Source: Candidatus Aalborgiella aggregata (GTDB lineage Bacteria; Pseudomonadota; Gammaproteobacteria; Burkholderiales; Burkholderiaceae_C). From it: 64,000 bases of DNA. A program made the translations under genes and the position numbers. Location: assembly GCA_016705065.1 (NCBI GenBank), contig JADIYY010000001.1:992001-1056000 (forward strand). Reading direction: 5' to 3'. Each line of letters begins with the position of its first letter. The stretch's first letter is position 1. The notes below the pieces were generated by a model. That model ran no database searches, was not told the origin of the DNA, and saw only the letters and a list, made by a program, of their open reading frames with translations. Shown piece after piece: positions 25,077 through 33,985 of the stretch.

Positions 25077-26701
25077 GCACGTTCTATCAAAGATTTCCCC
25101 GCTTGCACCACAAATTTGGCGCTCGTGGAAACTTGTGAATTTGGTTGACGCACATCGTCCACAACCCGCAGATTTGTGATGAGCTGTTGAGGAGTGAACT
25201 CCATCAAACCGTAACCTCTTTGTGTTGCATCCGCATAAACAAAATGCGGGTTTTCAGCCAATCGCTCTGCCGTCCTAGCAATGGCACTGCTGCCCGCTGG
25301 TGATGTGATGCTGGTGCCACAAAACTCGACACCTATGGGTTTACTGTTTTGCGCAGCAGGTGTTTGCGCATAGTCCGCTTTTATGTGCCCGACCCAATTT
25401 TCATGCACATCGCCCCCCAGCATCACAGGGTTAGCCACGGCATGCTTTTGCAAGGCATCGGTCAATTTTGTACGTGCTTGAGGGTAACCATCCCAACCGT
25501 CGTTGAAAAAACTCTGACCCACTCCTGGTTTGTTATCTCGCAAACCAAACAAAGTGGATTGCGCCATCACGTTCCAAGTTTGACCACGCTGTTTGGCTTT
25601 GACAAACTGAGCCTCTAACCATGCCTCTTGCCTTGCACCTAACAGTGTCCGCTTAGGATCTAACCAATTTGGGCATTGCTCTGGGTTGACCAAACTTGCG
25701 CCGTATTTACCGTCTTTGGAACAGGCCTGCCGGTCGCGGTATTGGCGCGTATCCAACATGTACAGCGATGCCAATTGCCCCACGTCGACACGTTGATAAA
25801 TGCGCATTTCTGCACCCGTATTCAATGCACGCAAATTAGCCAAGCCTTGCATCAAAGTGGAAGCTCGAATAGGCATGTTTTCATAATAGGCTTGGTATGC
25901 TGCACCACGACGCAGTGCAAAATCTTTCGGATTGGAAAACACATCTGCAGCGCCACTGTCTCCGCCAATAAGTCCTGCGTAATCGTTTTGCACTTCATGG
26001 TCGTCCCATGTCATCAACCACGGGCATGCCGCGTGCATGGTTTGCAAGTCGGGGTCGGTTCTGTATTGGGCATAACGTGCGCGGTAATCATCCAAAGTCA
26101 ACACAAAACCAAATGATGACGTGCTACTGGGCGTGCGAATAGCTGACACTGGGTTGCCCGGGTATTCATAGATGTAATCACCCAAAAACAGCACCACATC
26201 GGGTTGGTCAGCCAGCATGTGCTTGTAAGCGCTGAAATAACCCGCCTCCCAACGTTGGCAAGATGCGTATGCCAAACGCAGGTGGTTCACCGTACTGCCC
26301 GCTTTGGCAAAAGTGCGTGTTCTACCAACTGGGCTGATGGCATTACCTACCATGAACCGGTAAAAATACCAACGATCAGGCAGCAAATTTTGCACCTCCA
26401 CATGCACGGAATGACCAAGTAGCGCATCTGCTGTTGTCTTGCCCTTTTGCACCAATTGCTTGAACGCCTCGTCATGCGCCATTTCCCAGCGTACTGAAAC
26501 TTGCGCTTCAGCGATCAAAGTTTGATTTGCGCCTTGTATGCGTGTCCAGAGCACCACCGAATCATGTGTGGGTGAACCGCTGGCAACGCCTAAAGCAAAA
26601 GGATAAATTTGACCAATAGCCTGCACATCCATGATTGAAGCCAAGCTACCCAAGGCGCTGGACCTTAAAAAATCTCTCCGGTTCAAATGCTTCAAATTCA
26701 T
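25070..26701 (-). CDS. phoD: alkaline phosphatase D, Tat-exported
   Basis: A 543-aa PhoD-type phosphodiesterase/phosphatase that releases phosphate from organic esters in the periplasm. The Tat signal NRRDFLRSSALGSLAS follows MNLKHL. GVASGSPTHDSVVLWTRI begins the PhoD N-domain. Metal-site motifs include YASCQRWEAGYF, FLGDYIYEYPG, TWDDHEVQNDYAG and MLGGDVHENWVG. The frame is open to 26881, but the upstream 60 residues are unrelated to the signal peptide, so the ATG at 26701 is chosen. Phosphate regulation is likely but no Pho box was identified. Confidence 0.9.
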   Translation of the reverse strand: MNLKHLNRRDFLRSSALGSLASIMDVQAIGQIYPFALGVASGSPTHDSVVLWTRIQGANQTLIAEAQVSVRWEMAHDEAFKQLVQKGKTTADALLGHSVHVEVQNLLPDRWYFYRFMVGNAISPVGRTRTFAKAGSTVNHLRLAYASCQRWEAGYFSAYKHMLADQPDVVLFLGDYIYEYPGNPVSAIRTPSSTSSFGFVLTLDDYRARYAQYRTDPDLQTMHAACPWLMTWDDHEVQNDYAGLIGGDSGAADVFSNPKDFALRRGAAYQAYYENMPIRASTLMQGLANLRALNTGAEMRIYQRVDVGQLASLYMLDTRQYRDRQACSKDGKYGASLVNPEQCPNWLDPKRTLLGARQEAWLEAQFVKAKQRGQTWNVMAQSTLFGLRDNKPGVGQSFFNDGWDGYPQARTKLTDALQKHAVANPVMLGGDVHENWVGHIKADYAQTPAAQNSKPIGVEFCGTSITSPAGSSAIARTAERLAENPHFVYADATQRGYGLMEFTPQQLITNLRVVDDVRQPNSQVSTSAKFVVQAGKSLIERAG

Positions 26702-26785
26702 GCCACAAGCATACAACATGATTACGTGATAATCGTGACGAAAACGTGACGATCTGGGAATCGATTCAACATCAAGGAGAACCGA

Positions 26786-27631
26786 ATGGAAGCAGCCTTT
26801 CATGCATTGCTGATCATCATCGGCTTTGGTGCATTTTTCTTTATTGCCATGTGGGTCGAAAACAAAGTCCTCATCAAGCAAGGCAAATCGCGTTACGACT
26901 TGCGCGAAACCATTGCCAATATTTTCAGTTCCGTGTTGTACAAATCGATGGATGCGGTCGTCATCATCTTATTTGTCGGCGGTGTCGGTGCCTGGTTGAA
27001 CACGCATGGTTTGCAACTTGATTTACCCAAACACTGGCTCACGTATCTGGGCGTTTTCATCTTGCAAGATTTTTGCTTTTGGCTCTTTCATGTCGTCGCA
27101 CACAAAATGCGCTTTGCATGGGTGTCGCACAAAATTCACCACAGCTCACGGCATTTCAACTTTGGTGTGGCACTGCGTCAATCGCTATTGGCACCTTTGC
27201 CTTTTTTCAGCATCAGCTTCATCGTTTGGGCACCCTTTGCGTTTTTGGGTTTGGACATCAAAGTGGTGGCCTTCATTTATGAGCTGAACTTGTTTTACCA
27301 ATTTTGGATTCACACCCGCGTGATCGATAAATTTCCAGCTTGGATTGAATTCATTTTCAACACACCCTCACACCACCGCGTGCACCACGGTTATGGCGAA
27401 AAGCAAATCGACTGCAATTACGCGGGTGTATTCATTATTTGGGACCGCCTGTTTGGTACCTTTGTAAACGAACGTGATGCGGGTGAAATTTTGTATGGTG
27501 TCAAAACCCGCCAAGTCAATTCCAGCAATGTACTGGTGATGGTGTTTGAAGAATTGATCGATATGCTGAAATCAATTTGGAAGAATAAGGATATTCGTCA
27601 CCTGTGGAAACACCCCGATTGGCACCCATGA
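26786..27631 (+). CDS. sterol desaturase / fatty acid hydroxylase family protein
   Basis: A 281-aa membrane di-iron enzyme. The histidine boxes are visible: HVVAHK, HKIHHSS and HHRVHHGYG, set between hydrophobic segments, as in the fatty acid hydroxylase superfamily (C-5 sterol desaturase, ornithine lipid hydroxylase and others). AAGGAGA precedes the ATG. The real substrate in this organism is unknown; bacterial members often hydroxylate lipids. It is divergent from phoD, 84 bp apart. Confidence 0.87.
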   Translation: MEAAFHALLIIIGFGAFFFIAMWVENKVLIKQGKSRYDLRETIANIFSSVLYKSMDAVVIILFVGGVGAWLNTHGLQLDLPKHWLTYLGVFILQDFCFWLFHVVAHKMRFAWVSHKIHHSSRHFNFGVALRQSLLAPLPFFSISFIVWAPFAFLGLDIKVVAFIYELNLFYQFWIHTRVIDKFPAWIEFIFNTPSHHRVHHGYGEKQIDCNYAGVFIIWDRLFGTFVNERDAGEILYGVKTRQVNSSNVLVMVFEELIDMLKSIWKNKDIRHLWKHPDWHP

Positions 27632-27699
27632 AACGCTGGCAAGCAAAAAATCCAAGTTCTGTTTAGAATGTTTTTTCCATCACCATTTTGGAGACAACG

Positions 27700-28629
27700 A
27701 TGAGCACAAAACCCCGTTTAACTGCCGCTGATTTTGACCAAGAACTCCTCATTTTGTTTGACGCTTATGTGCACGGCAACATCAGCCGCCGTGGCTTTTT
27801 AGACGGTGCTGCAAAATTTGCCACAGCAGGGATGTCTGCCAGTATGATATTGGCCGCGCTAAGTCCCAACTTTGCTGCTGCTCAAGTGGTGGCTAAGGAC
27901 GACAAACGCATCAGTACACAAATACTGGAAGTCGCATCCCCCAAAGGCTCTGGCAGCATCAAAGGCTTGTTGGCACGGCCCGCCAACGCGGGCAGCAAAA
28001 AATTGCCAGCGATTTTGGTCATCCATGAAAACCGCGGTTTGAACCCGCACATTGAAGACATCACACGCCGCTTGGCAGTGGACGGCTACATGGCCTTTGC
28101 ACCTGATGCTTTGACCGGCTTGGGTGGCTACCCCGCCAGCAACCCGCAACCAGAAGACAAAGCGCGTGAGCTGTTTGCCACCTTGAACCAAGCCAATATA
28201 TTTGAAGACTTTTTGGCCAGCGCCACTATGCTGCAAACGCGTGCAAACAGCACCGGCAAATTAGGCGCAGTCGGCTTTTGTTATGGCGGCGGTATCGTGC
28301 AGCGCCTCGCCATTAGCCAACCTGGTTTGAATGCAAGTGTGCCCTTCTATGGCAACTTGCCCGCCCCCACCGAAGCGGCCAAAGTCAAAGCGCCTTTGTT
28401 GATTCACTTCGCGGGTGTGGACGAACGCATCAACGCTGCTTGGCCTACCTATGAAGCTGCCTTAAAAGCCGCCAATGCATCCTTCACAGCGCACACCTAC
28501 GCCGGCACGCAGCACGGCTTTAACAACGATACCACGCCACGCTTTGATGCCGAAGCTGCCAAACTGGCTTGGGGCAGAACCATGGCGTTTTTTGCGAAAA
28601 ATTTGAACATGCCGCAGACTGATTCTTAA
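27700..28629 (+). CDS. dienelactone hydrolase family protein, Tat-exported
   Basis: A 309-aa alpha/beta hydrolase of the dienelactone hydrolase family. An unusually long N-terminal region carries a Tat motif (SRRGFLDGAAKF, Arg-Arg near 30) and a cleavage-like PNFAAAQ. The catalytic residues are visible: GFCYGGG (Cys), GVDERIN (Asp) and QHGFNND (His), with the glutamate in HENRGLNPHIED. The ATG at 27700 has GGAG 6 nt upstream; an upstream TTG at 27688 is less likely. It may hydrolyse dienelactone-like or other esters outside the cytoplasm. Confidence 0.85.
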   Translation: MSTKPRLTAADFDQELLILFDAYVHGNISRRGFLDGAAKFATAGMSASMILAALSPNFAAAQVVAKDDKRISTQILEVASPKGSGSIKGLLARPANAGSKKLPAILVIHENRGLNPHIEDITRRLAVDGYMAFAPDALTGLGGYPASNPQPEDKARELFATLNQANIFEDFLASATMLQTRANSTGKLGAVGFCYGGGIVQRLAISQPGLNASVPFYGNLPAPTEAAKVKAPLLIHFAGVDERINAAWPTYEAALKAANASFTAHTYAGTQHGFNNDTTPRFDAEAAKLAWGRTMAFFAKNLNMPQTDS

Positions 28630-28636
28630 TTAAAAT

Positions 28637-28700
28637 TGCTATATATTTAATAGCATACTAGGTAATTAATACGCTGTATACAGGCCGATTTTTCATATAT
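28637..28700 (+). repeat. dispersed palindromic repeat, intergenic copy
   Basis: TGCTATATATTTAATAGCA, TACTAGGTAATTAATACG, then CTGTATACAGGCCGATTTTT. This is a full-length forward copy between the hydrolase gene and the ECF sigma factor gene, which converge on it. Confidence 0.85.
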
Positions 28701-28701
28701 T

Positions 28702-29955
28702 TTATTTGGATAGCATGGCCAATCTAGATTGCAAAAAAGCGCGTTCGCTGTTGTTGTGGCTGAGCGTGATGGCGCGCTGATAGGCTTGCTTCGCTTCAAC
28801 AATGCGCCCTAACCGGCGCAACACATCGGCGTGCGCAGCATAAAACGGTTGGTAATCACCCAATGGCAAAACCAGTGGGACCAGTGCATCCAATGCTGCT
28901 TCTGGCGATTGCGCATACGACAAAGCCACTGCACGGTTGAGCAAATAAACTGGGTTGTTCGACAACGCATGCAAGCCGTCATACAACAGCACAATCTCGT
29001 GCCAAGGCGTGGCTGCGTGACTGGGTGATTCGGCATGAATGGCGCTGATGGCTGCTTGCAATTGGTAGACACCTGGCTGCTGACGTTTGAGCGCGGTTAC
29101 CAGCAAATCGGTGGCTTCTTTGATTTGCGCTTGGTCCCACAACTGCCGATTTTGTTGGTCCAGCGGAATCAGGTCATCATCAGCTGTAGCACGGCCTTTG
29201 CGTCTGGCATGGTTTAGCAGCATCAAGGCCAGCAAGCCCTCAATTTCGGCTTCACCGGGTTTGAGATGCAGCATCATGCGCCCTAAACGAATCGCTTCCT
29301 CGCACAGTTCATGGCGCAACACATGCTGCCCCGATGTGGCCGCGTAGCCTTCGTTGAACACCAGGTAAATCACCGACAGCACCGATTGCAAGCGTTCAGC
29401 CCACATGTCTTCGCGTGGTAGTTCATAGGGAATGCCGGCTTTTTTAATTTTGTGTCGGGCCCGCACCAAGCGCTGCGCCATGGCGTCAGGCGTATCCAAA
29501 AACGCTCGCGCAATCTCAGTTGTGGTCAAACCACACAAGGTGCGCAAGGTCAGCACGATGCGCGTTTTCTCATCAATGGCCGGATGGCAGCAAATGAAGA
29601 TCAAACGCAAGCGTTCGTCCGGAATCACCTCGGGTTCTTCTTGCTCTTGCGTCGATTGGTCCAGTTCCAAAAGCCGTGCATATTCGTCAGACAGCCGCTC
29701 AAAATTGCGCATGCGCCGGATGCGATCGATGGCTTTGCGTCTGGCCGTTTGCAACAACCACGCTTCGGGCGAATGCGGCAAGCTGTTGCGTGACCAATGC
29801 ACCACTGCCGATTCCAGCGCGTCTTGCAAGCAGTCTTGCGCCAGATGAAAATCTCTTAAATCGCGTATCAACAAAGCCAGCAGCCGGCCCGAGTGTTCAC
29901 GCGCCGCATGAGCCACCGCCGCATGCGCTTGTAACTCGGAAGGGCTGGCGGGCAT
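28702..29955 (-). CDS. ECF sigma factor, ECF42-type with long C-terminal TPR-like domain
   Basis: A 417-aa RNA polymerase sigma factor. Region 2 (LIRDLRDFHLAQDCLQDALE, RRKAIDRIRRMRNFERL) and region 4 (TLRTLCGLTTTEIARAFLD, AMAQRLVRARHKIKKAG) are present. A C-terminal helical region follows (VYLVFNEGYAATSG, then repeats with ALDALVPLVLPLGDYQPFYAAHADVLRRLG). That extension and the adjacent DGPF/YCII protein define ECF42-type factors, whose regulation lies in the extension rather than in an anti-sigma factor (known for the group). It follows the DGPF gene on the same strand after 28 bp. Confidence 0.9.
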   Translation of the reverse strand: MPASPSELQAHAAVAHAAREHSGRLLALLIRDLRDFHLAQDCLQDALESAVVHWSRNSLPHSPEAWLLQTARRKAIDRIRRMRNFERLSDEYARLLELDQSTQEQEEPEVIPDERLRLIFICCHPAIDEKTRIVLTLRTLCGLTTTEIARAFLDTPDAMAQRLVRARHKIKKAGIPYELPREDMWAERLQSVLSVIYLVFNEGYAATSGQHVLRHELCEEAIRLGRMMLHLKPGEAEIEGLLALMLLNHARRKGRATADDDLIPLDQQNRQLWDQAQIKEATDLLVTALKRQQPGVYQLQAAISAIHAESPSHAATPWHEIVLLYDGLHALSNNPVYLLNRAVALSYAQSPEAALDALVPLVLPLGDYQPFYAAHADVLRRLGRIVEAKQAYQRAITLSHNNSERAFLQSRLAMLSK

Positions 29956-29970
29956 GGTCTGGATTTAATT

Positions 29971-29991
29971 TAGGATTTAGGATTTAGGATT
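29971..29991. repeat. tandem heptamer TAGGATT x3
   Basis: Three exact copies of TAGGATT in a row overlap the stop codon of the DGPF gene, preceded by the related GGATTTAATT. They fill the 28-bp spacer before the sigma factor start, where a ribosome binding site would be expected and is not seen. Confidence 0.7.
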
Positions 29992-30340
29992 TGCGAAGTT
30001 CGAGGATCGGACGGATTTCAATCGATCCAAACGCTGCCGTCGGAATCATGGCGGCATAGCGAATCGCGTCGTCCAAATTGGCGCAGTCAAACACATAAAA
30101 ACCGCCCAGTTGCTCTTTGGTTTCGGCAAACGGGCCATCCATGGTTTCGGTTTTACCGCCGCGCACGCGGATGGTAGTGGCGGTCGATGTGGGTTGCAAC
30201 GCTTCGCCAGCGGTCATCACGCCGTCGCGCGCGTAAACCGCATTGGCAGCTTGGTAAGCCGCCATGTGCGATGCAAAAGCGGGGCTGCCATAGGCAGGGC
30301 TGGCGCCGGCTGGTGAATAAATCAAAGCGAGGTATTTCAT
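29984..30340 (-). CDS. DGPF/YCII-domain protein, ECF42 partner
   Basis: A 118-aa YCII-related protein. The signature TMDGPFAETKEQLGGFYVFD is present. The start is the ATG at 30340 (MKYLALIYSPAG), since GGAG lies 8 nt upstream; the frame is open to 30349. DGPF proteins are encoded with ECF42 sigma factors and are typical members of their regulon; biochemical function is unclear. Confidence 0.9.
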   Translation of the reverse strand: MKYLALIYSPAGASPAYGSPAFASHMAAYQAANAVYARDGVMTAGEALQPTSTATTIRVRGGKTETMDGPFAETKEQLGGFYVFDCANLDDAIRYAAMIPTAAFGSIEIRPILELRKS

Positions 30341-30385
30341 ATTGAACACTCCAAAAATATAAATGTGAATGAATTAAAAAGGCAC

Positions 30386-30424
30386 TGTGACTTCAAAGCC
30401 AATCAAACTGGTTTTGCTGTCACA
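30386..30424. promoter_or_regulatory. imperfect 39-bp inverted repeat upstream of the DGPF-ECF42 pair
   Basis: Outer arms TGTGAC and GTCACA are perfect; inner arms AAAGCCA and TGGTTTT match at 6 of 7. It lies between the MAPEG stop and the DGPF start, so it could be an operator or a terminator for the MAPEG gene (TTTTT follows 5 nt later on the minus strand). Confidence 0.35.
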
Positions 30425-30481
30425 ACATCAAGACGATCAGCCCAGTGCTGAATCGACATTTCCTACAGACAATTTTTCAAA

Positions 30482-30874
30482 CTAGGTATATATGCGCCAT
30501 AAAATGGCCACAGCCGCTACCAAAGCTGCCAGCTTGGTCAGCATACCACCCAAAATGCGCAGCAGCGTTTTGGCGTTGTCGTGCTGCAAGCCAACAGCAT
30601 GCATCACCCGCCCCAACAGCAAGAGCAAACCTGCCGCATGCAGCCAAGGTGTGCCACTACCTAATAGCTCCGCCAGCAACATCAAAAGCACAATCATGGG
30701 CACGTTTTCAACAAAATTGCCATGCCGCCGCATTCGCAGCGCCAGCTCCTTGTTGCCGCCATCGTTGATAGAAATACCCGTACTGGCGCGCAGCATCGTC
30801 ACATGGGTAGAAAGCGCAATCATCAAAACCGCAAACACAATCGCATACAAAGCCGTGATAGCAGGAGTCATCAT
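30482..30874 (-). CDS. MAPEG family membrane protein
   Basis: A 130-aa four-helix membrane protein of the MAPEG family (glutathione-dependent eicosanoid and detoxification enzymes in eukaryotes; bacterial roles mostly unknown). MRRHGNFVENVPMIVLLMLL is the family signature, with LHAAGLLLLLGRVMHAVGL after it. The ATG at 30874 has AAGGAAA upstream; the frame is open to 30958. Confidence 0.85.
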   Translation of the reverse strand: MMTPAITALYAIVFAVLMIALSTHVTMLRASTGISINDGGNKELALRMRRHGNFVENVPMIVLLMLLAELLGSGTPWLHAAGLLLLLGRVMHAVGLQHDNAKTLLRILGGMLTKLAALVAAVAILWRIYT

Positions 30875-31046
30875 ATTTTTTCCTTTTCGTTTTAAACAAT
30901 GCCCAGCAAAATGGCTGTGCACGGTAGTAAGACGAATGGAGCCAACGCCAATCGACATGGCGAGTGAAAAAAGATGAATTGATTAGATGGACTTTTTACC
31001 AGTCACACAAGCACAGCGGCTGAATAATCGGTACTGCGCGCGTAAA

Positions 31047-31109
31047 TGCTATAAATTAAATAGCGCACTAGGCAAATAATAAGCCGGTTAGAGGCCGATT
31101 TCTTATATA
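31047..31109 (+). repeat. dispersed palindromic repeat, intergenic copy
   Basis: TGCTATAAATTAAATAGCGC, ACTAGGCAAATAATAAGCCG, then GTTAGAGGCCGATTTCTTAT. It lies just downstream of dnaB. Confidence 0.8.
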
Positions 31110-31124
31110 AAATGGGCCAAGCCG

Positions 31125-32651
31125 CTAGTAATCTCCGCCCCCGCTGGCCAGGCTTTCGAACTTGGTGATGGGCTTGAGGAAGGCGAGTTTAACGACGCCG
31201 GTTGGGCCGTTACGTTGCTTGGCGATGATGATTTCCGCCACGCCGGGTTCTTTGGACGCTTCTTTGGTGTAATAGTCGTCACGGTAGATAAACATGATGA
31301 TGTCAGCGTCTTGTTCAATGGCGCCCGATTCGCGCAAGTCGCTCATCATGGGGCGTTTGTCGGTGCGGGTTTCGACGCTGCGGTTCAACTGCGACAAGGC
31401 AATGACTGGGCATTGCAACTCTTTGGCCAGCATTTTCAAACCGCGCGATATTTCGCCCAATTCGGTGGCGCGGTTTTCGCCGTTGCTGTTGGTGCTGGTG
31501 CCGCTCATCAGCTGCAAATAGTCCACCACAATCAAACCCAATTTGCCGCATTTGCGTGCCAAGCGGCGCGCGTTGGCGCGCAATTCGCTGGAATTTAAAC
31601 CGGCGCTTTCGTCGATGTGCAAAGAGATGTTGCGCAACTTTTCAATGGCTTCAGTCAAGCGCGGCCATTCGTCGTCGCTCAGCTTACCCGTGCGTAAATG
31701 CGATTGGTCAATGCGCCCAATAGAGCCCACCACACGCACTGCCAATTGCGCCGCGCCCATCTCCATGGAAAACACGGCCACTGGCAAGCCTTCGTTCAGC
31801 GCAACATGCTCGGCAATGTTGATGGCCAACGCCGTTTTACCCATGGACGGACGCGCTGCCAACACCACCAAATCACCCGCTTGCAAGCCCGATGTCATGC
31901 GGTCTAAATCATAGAAACCTGTGGGCACACCGGTGATGTCGTTCGGGTTATCCGCCATTTCTTGCACGCGATCCAGCAAGCTCACCACCAAGGTGTCCAT
32001 GCTTTGAAAGCCCTGTTTCATGCGTGAACCTTCTTCACCGATGTTGAAGATTTTTTGTTCGGCCTCGTCCACAATCGTCGCCACAGGGCGACCTTGCGTG
32101 TTGAATGCGTTGGTGGCAATCTCGTCGCTGACGCTGACCAGTTTGCGCAGAATGGCGCGTTCGCGCACGATTTCAGCATAGCGGCGAATGTTGCTGGCGC
32201 TGGGCACGTATTGCGCCAGCGAATTCAAATAAACCAAGCCACCCACTTCTTCAGATTTGCCCAAGCTCTGCAAATGTTCATAGACCGTGATCACGTCGGC
32301 CGGCTTGCTGGCGTTGATCAAGGTGGTCATGCCACTGTAAATCAAGCGGTGTTCATAGCGGTAAAAATCGCTGTCGTTGAGCAAATCGCCCACCCGGTCC
32401 CAAGCGCCGTTGTCGAGCAGCAATCCACCCAGTACGCTGGACTCAGCCTCAATCGAATGCGGTGGTATGCGCAGCTGCGCGATTTGGCGATCGGGGATGT
32501 AGTCCGAACTCACGCGGGTGCCAAAATCGCCCTCCACCACACGTCCAGCCACTGCATCTGGCACAGCGCCATGATCGTCTTCCTGCGCCGCATTTTGCAA
32601 GCTGTGGTTGATATCGGTAAAGCTGTTTTCGGATGGCGTGACGGCAGACAT
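31125..32651 (-). CDS. dnaB: replicative DNA helicase
   Basis: A 508-aa DnaB helicase that unwinds DNA at the replication fork. The N-terminal DnaG-interacting domain contains PPHSIEAESSVLGGLLLDN. The RecA-like C-domain has the Walker A motif LAARPSMGKTALAINIA, AVFSMEMGAAQLAVR and IVVDYLQLM (Walker B), with a final motif near ADIIMFIYRDDYY. A Shine-Dalgarno AGGAA precedes the ATG. An intrinsic terminator separates it from the upstream ribosomal operon, so it probably has its own promoter in the 226-bp gap. No intein or insertion is present. Confidence 0.96.
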   Translation of the reverse strand: MSAVTPSENSFTDINHSLQNAAQEDDHGAVPDAVAGRVVEGDFGTRVSSDYIPDRQIAQLRIPPHSIEAESSVLGGLLLDNGAWDRVGDLLNDSDFYRYEHRLIYSGMTTLINASKPADVITVYEHLQSLGKSEEVGGLVYLNSLAQYVPSASNIRRYAEIVRERAILRKLVSVSDEIATNAFNTQGRPVATIVDEAEQKIFNIGEEGSRMKQGFQSMDTLVVSLLDRVQEMADNPNDITGVPTGFYDLDRMTSGLQAGDLVVLAARPSMGKTALAINIAEHVALNEGLPVAVFSMEMGAAQLAVRVVGSIGRIDQSHLRTGKLSDDEWPRLTEAIEKLRNISLHIDESAGLNSSELRANARRLARKCGKLGLIVVDYLQLMSGTSTNSNGENRATELGEISRGLKMLAKELQCPVIALSQLNRSVETRTDKRPMMSDLRESGAIEQDADIIMFIYRDDYYTKEASKEPGVAEIIIAKQRNGPTGVVKLAFLKPITKFESLASGGGDY

Positions 32652-32815
32652 GAAATTCCTAATGTGTAGGCACTGATGTTAAGCGAAAAGCGCAAAAAGT
32701 GATGGGAAAACCCTGTGCATAAGTGCTGTAAAACCAGTGCAATGGTGCTTGTTTACTGTGCAAAACTGAACGAAGTTATGCACAGGGACCGCACAAACGC
32801 CCATGACAAACGAAA

Positions 32816-32847
32816 AAAAACCACCAGGTTCGCACCCAGTGGTTTTT
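32816..32847 (-). terminator. terminator of the rpsF-priB-rpsR-rplI operon
   Basis: AAAAACCAC-N14-GTGGTTTTT. A 9-bp stem with T runs at both ends lies 31 bp after the rplI stop on the minus strand. Confidence 0.85.
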
Positions 32848-32877
32848 GGTCAATGCTACAGCTACTTAAGCTGCTGA

Positions 32878-33330
32878 TTAAGCTGTTTCACCGTATACGG
32901 TCACAGTGATATCAACTGCCACATCGGTGTGCAATGACACACCCACAGAGCTGTCGCCCACGACTTTGATCGGGCCGTTTGGCATGCGAACTTGAGATTT
33001 CAAGACTTTGTAGCCTTGCTTGCCCAATTCTTCGGCGATGTCTGCATTGGTCACAGAACCAAACAAACGACCGTCCACACCAGCTTTTTGCGTCAACTTG
33101 ATGACGGTGCCAGCCAATTTTTCGCCCAAAGCTTGGCTTTCGGCCAATTTTTCGGCGGCTTGTTTTTCGAGTTCGGCACGGCGTGCTTCAAACTCTTGTT
33201 TTGCCAAAGCGGTTGCGCGACGAGCGCGGCCAGATGGGATCAAAAAGTTACGTGCGTAGCCGTCTTTGACTTTAACGATGTCGCCCAAGTTGCCAACGTT
33301 CACAACTTTGTCTAAAAGAATAATTTGCAT
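32878..33330 (-). CDS. rplI: 50S ribosomal protein L9
   Basis: 150 aa. MQIILLDKVVNVGNLGDIVK and DGYARNFLIPSGRARRAT are the L9 N-terminal domain, followed by the long connecting helix (FEARRAELEKQAAEKLAES) and the C-domain. AAGGAG lies before the ATG. Last gene of the operon. Confidence 0.97.
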   Translation of the reverse strand: MQIILLDKVVNVGNLGDIVKVKDGYARNFLIPSGRARRATALAKQEFEARRAELEKQAAEKLAESQALGEKLAGTVIKLTQKAGVDGRLFGSVTNADIAEELGKQGYKVLKSQVRMPNGPIKVVGDSSVGVSLHTDVAVDITVTVYGETA

Positions 33331-33342
33331 GTTGGTAGCTCC

Positions 33343-33624
33343 TTAGATGCGGTGTTGGTCGCTGTATGGGACCAAAGCCAAGAAACGTGCGCGCTTGATG
33401 GCGGTGTTGAGTTGACGCTGATAAATAGCACGTGTGCCAGTCAATCGCGCAGGAATGATTTTGCCGTTTTCGGCGATGAAGTCGCGCAAAACATCGATGT
33501 CTTTGTAGTCGATTTCAACAACGTCAGCAACCGTGAAACGGCAGTAACGCTTGCGTTTGAACAACAGGTTTTGTGCGGGGCGCTTTGGGCGCTTGTCTTT
33601 ATTGAAACGTTTTGGTCCGGGCAT
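33343..33624 (-). CDS. rpsR: 30S ribosomal protein S18
   Basis: 93 aa. FKRKRYCRFT and DYKDIDVLRDFIAENGKIIP are typical S18 sequences, as is ARLTGTRAIYQRQL. TTAGGAG precedes the ATG. It binds 16S rRNA together with S6, encoded two genes upstream. Confidence 0.97.
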   Translation of the reverse strand: MPGPKRFNKDKRPKRPAQNLLFKRKRYCRFTVADVVEIDYKDIDVLRDFIAENGKIIPARLTGTRAIYQRQLNTAIKRARFLALVPYSDQHRI

Positions 33625-33666
33625 GATGGACTCCTAAAAAATGGTTAAGTTAAATGGTTTAAAAAT

Positions 33667-33954
33667 CTAAATTGGCTTAAATGATTGAATATGAAACACC
33701 ACACTTTTACCTTTGAGGGCGGCTCCTAAAAAGCCTTTGAACTGCCAACTGCTACCAACTGCCTGTTTACCGATGGATTCAGCAACAGACCCGATTGCAA
33801 CGGCTTTCACACTGACTTTGACTTGTCTTGGCAAACTGGCCTCTTCGACTTCAGACGCATGAGTGAGCGTTAAATTCAAAGCCGGTAAGCCTGCGGGCGT
33901 GTAGCGTAAGGTTGAAACCTCTTCGATACTTGCCGTCAAAATGAGTTGGTTCAC
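33667..33954 (-). CDS. priB: primosomal replication protein N
   Basis: 95 aa, an OB-fold single-stranded DNA binding protein of the PriB family used in replication restart. MNQLILTASIEEVSTLRYTP and GLPALNLTLTHASEVEEA match the family, and it lies in the standard position between rpsF and rpsR. The start is a GTG with AGAGGA directly adjoining it. That spacing is unusually short, though no better start fits the family N-terminus. Confidence 0.93.
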   Translation of the reverse strand: MNQLILTASIEEVSTLRYTPAGLPALNLTLTHASEVEEASLPRQVKVSVKAVAIGSVAESIGKQAVGSSWQFKGFLGAALKGKSVVFHIQSFKPI

Positions 33955-33985
33955 TCCTCTTAGAAATGGGTGAATCTAATTCGAT

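Noticed and set aside
25070..26701. Overlapping plus-strand frames within phoD as small genes
   Set aside because: All are covered by the conserved PhoD frame and lack ribosome binding sites and known domains.
26702..26881. Upstream extension of phoD
   Set aside because: It would place 60 unrelated residues before a clear Tat signal and overlap the start of the divergent hydroxylase gene.
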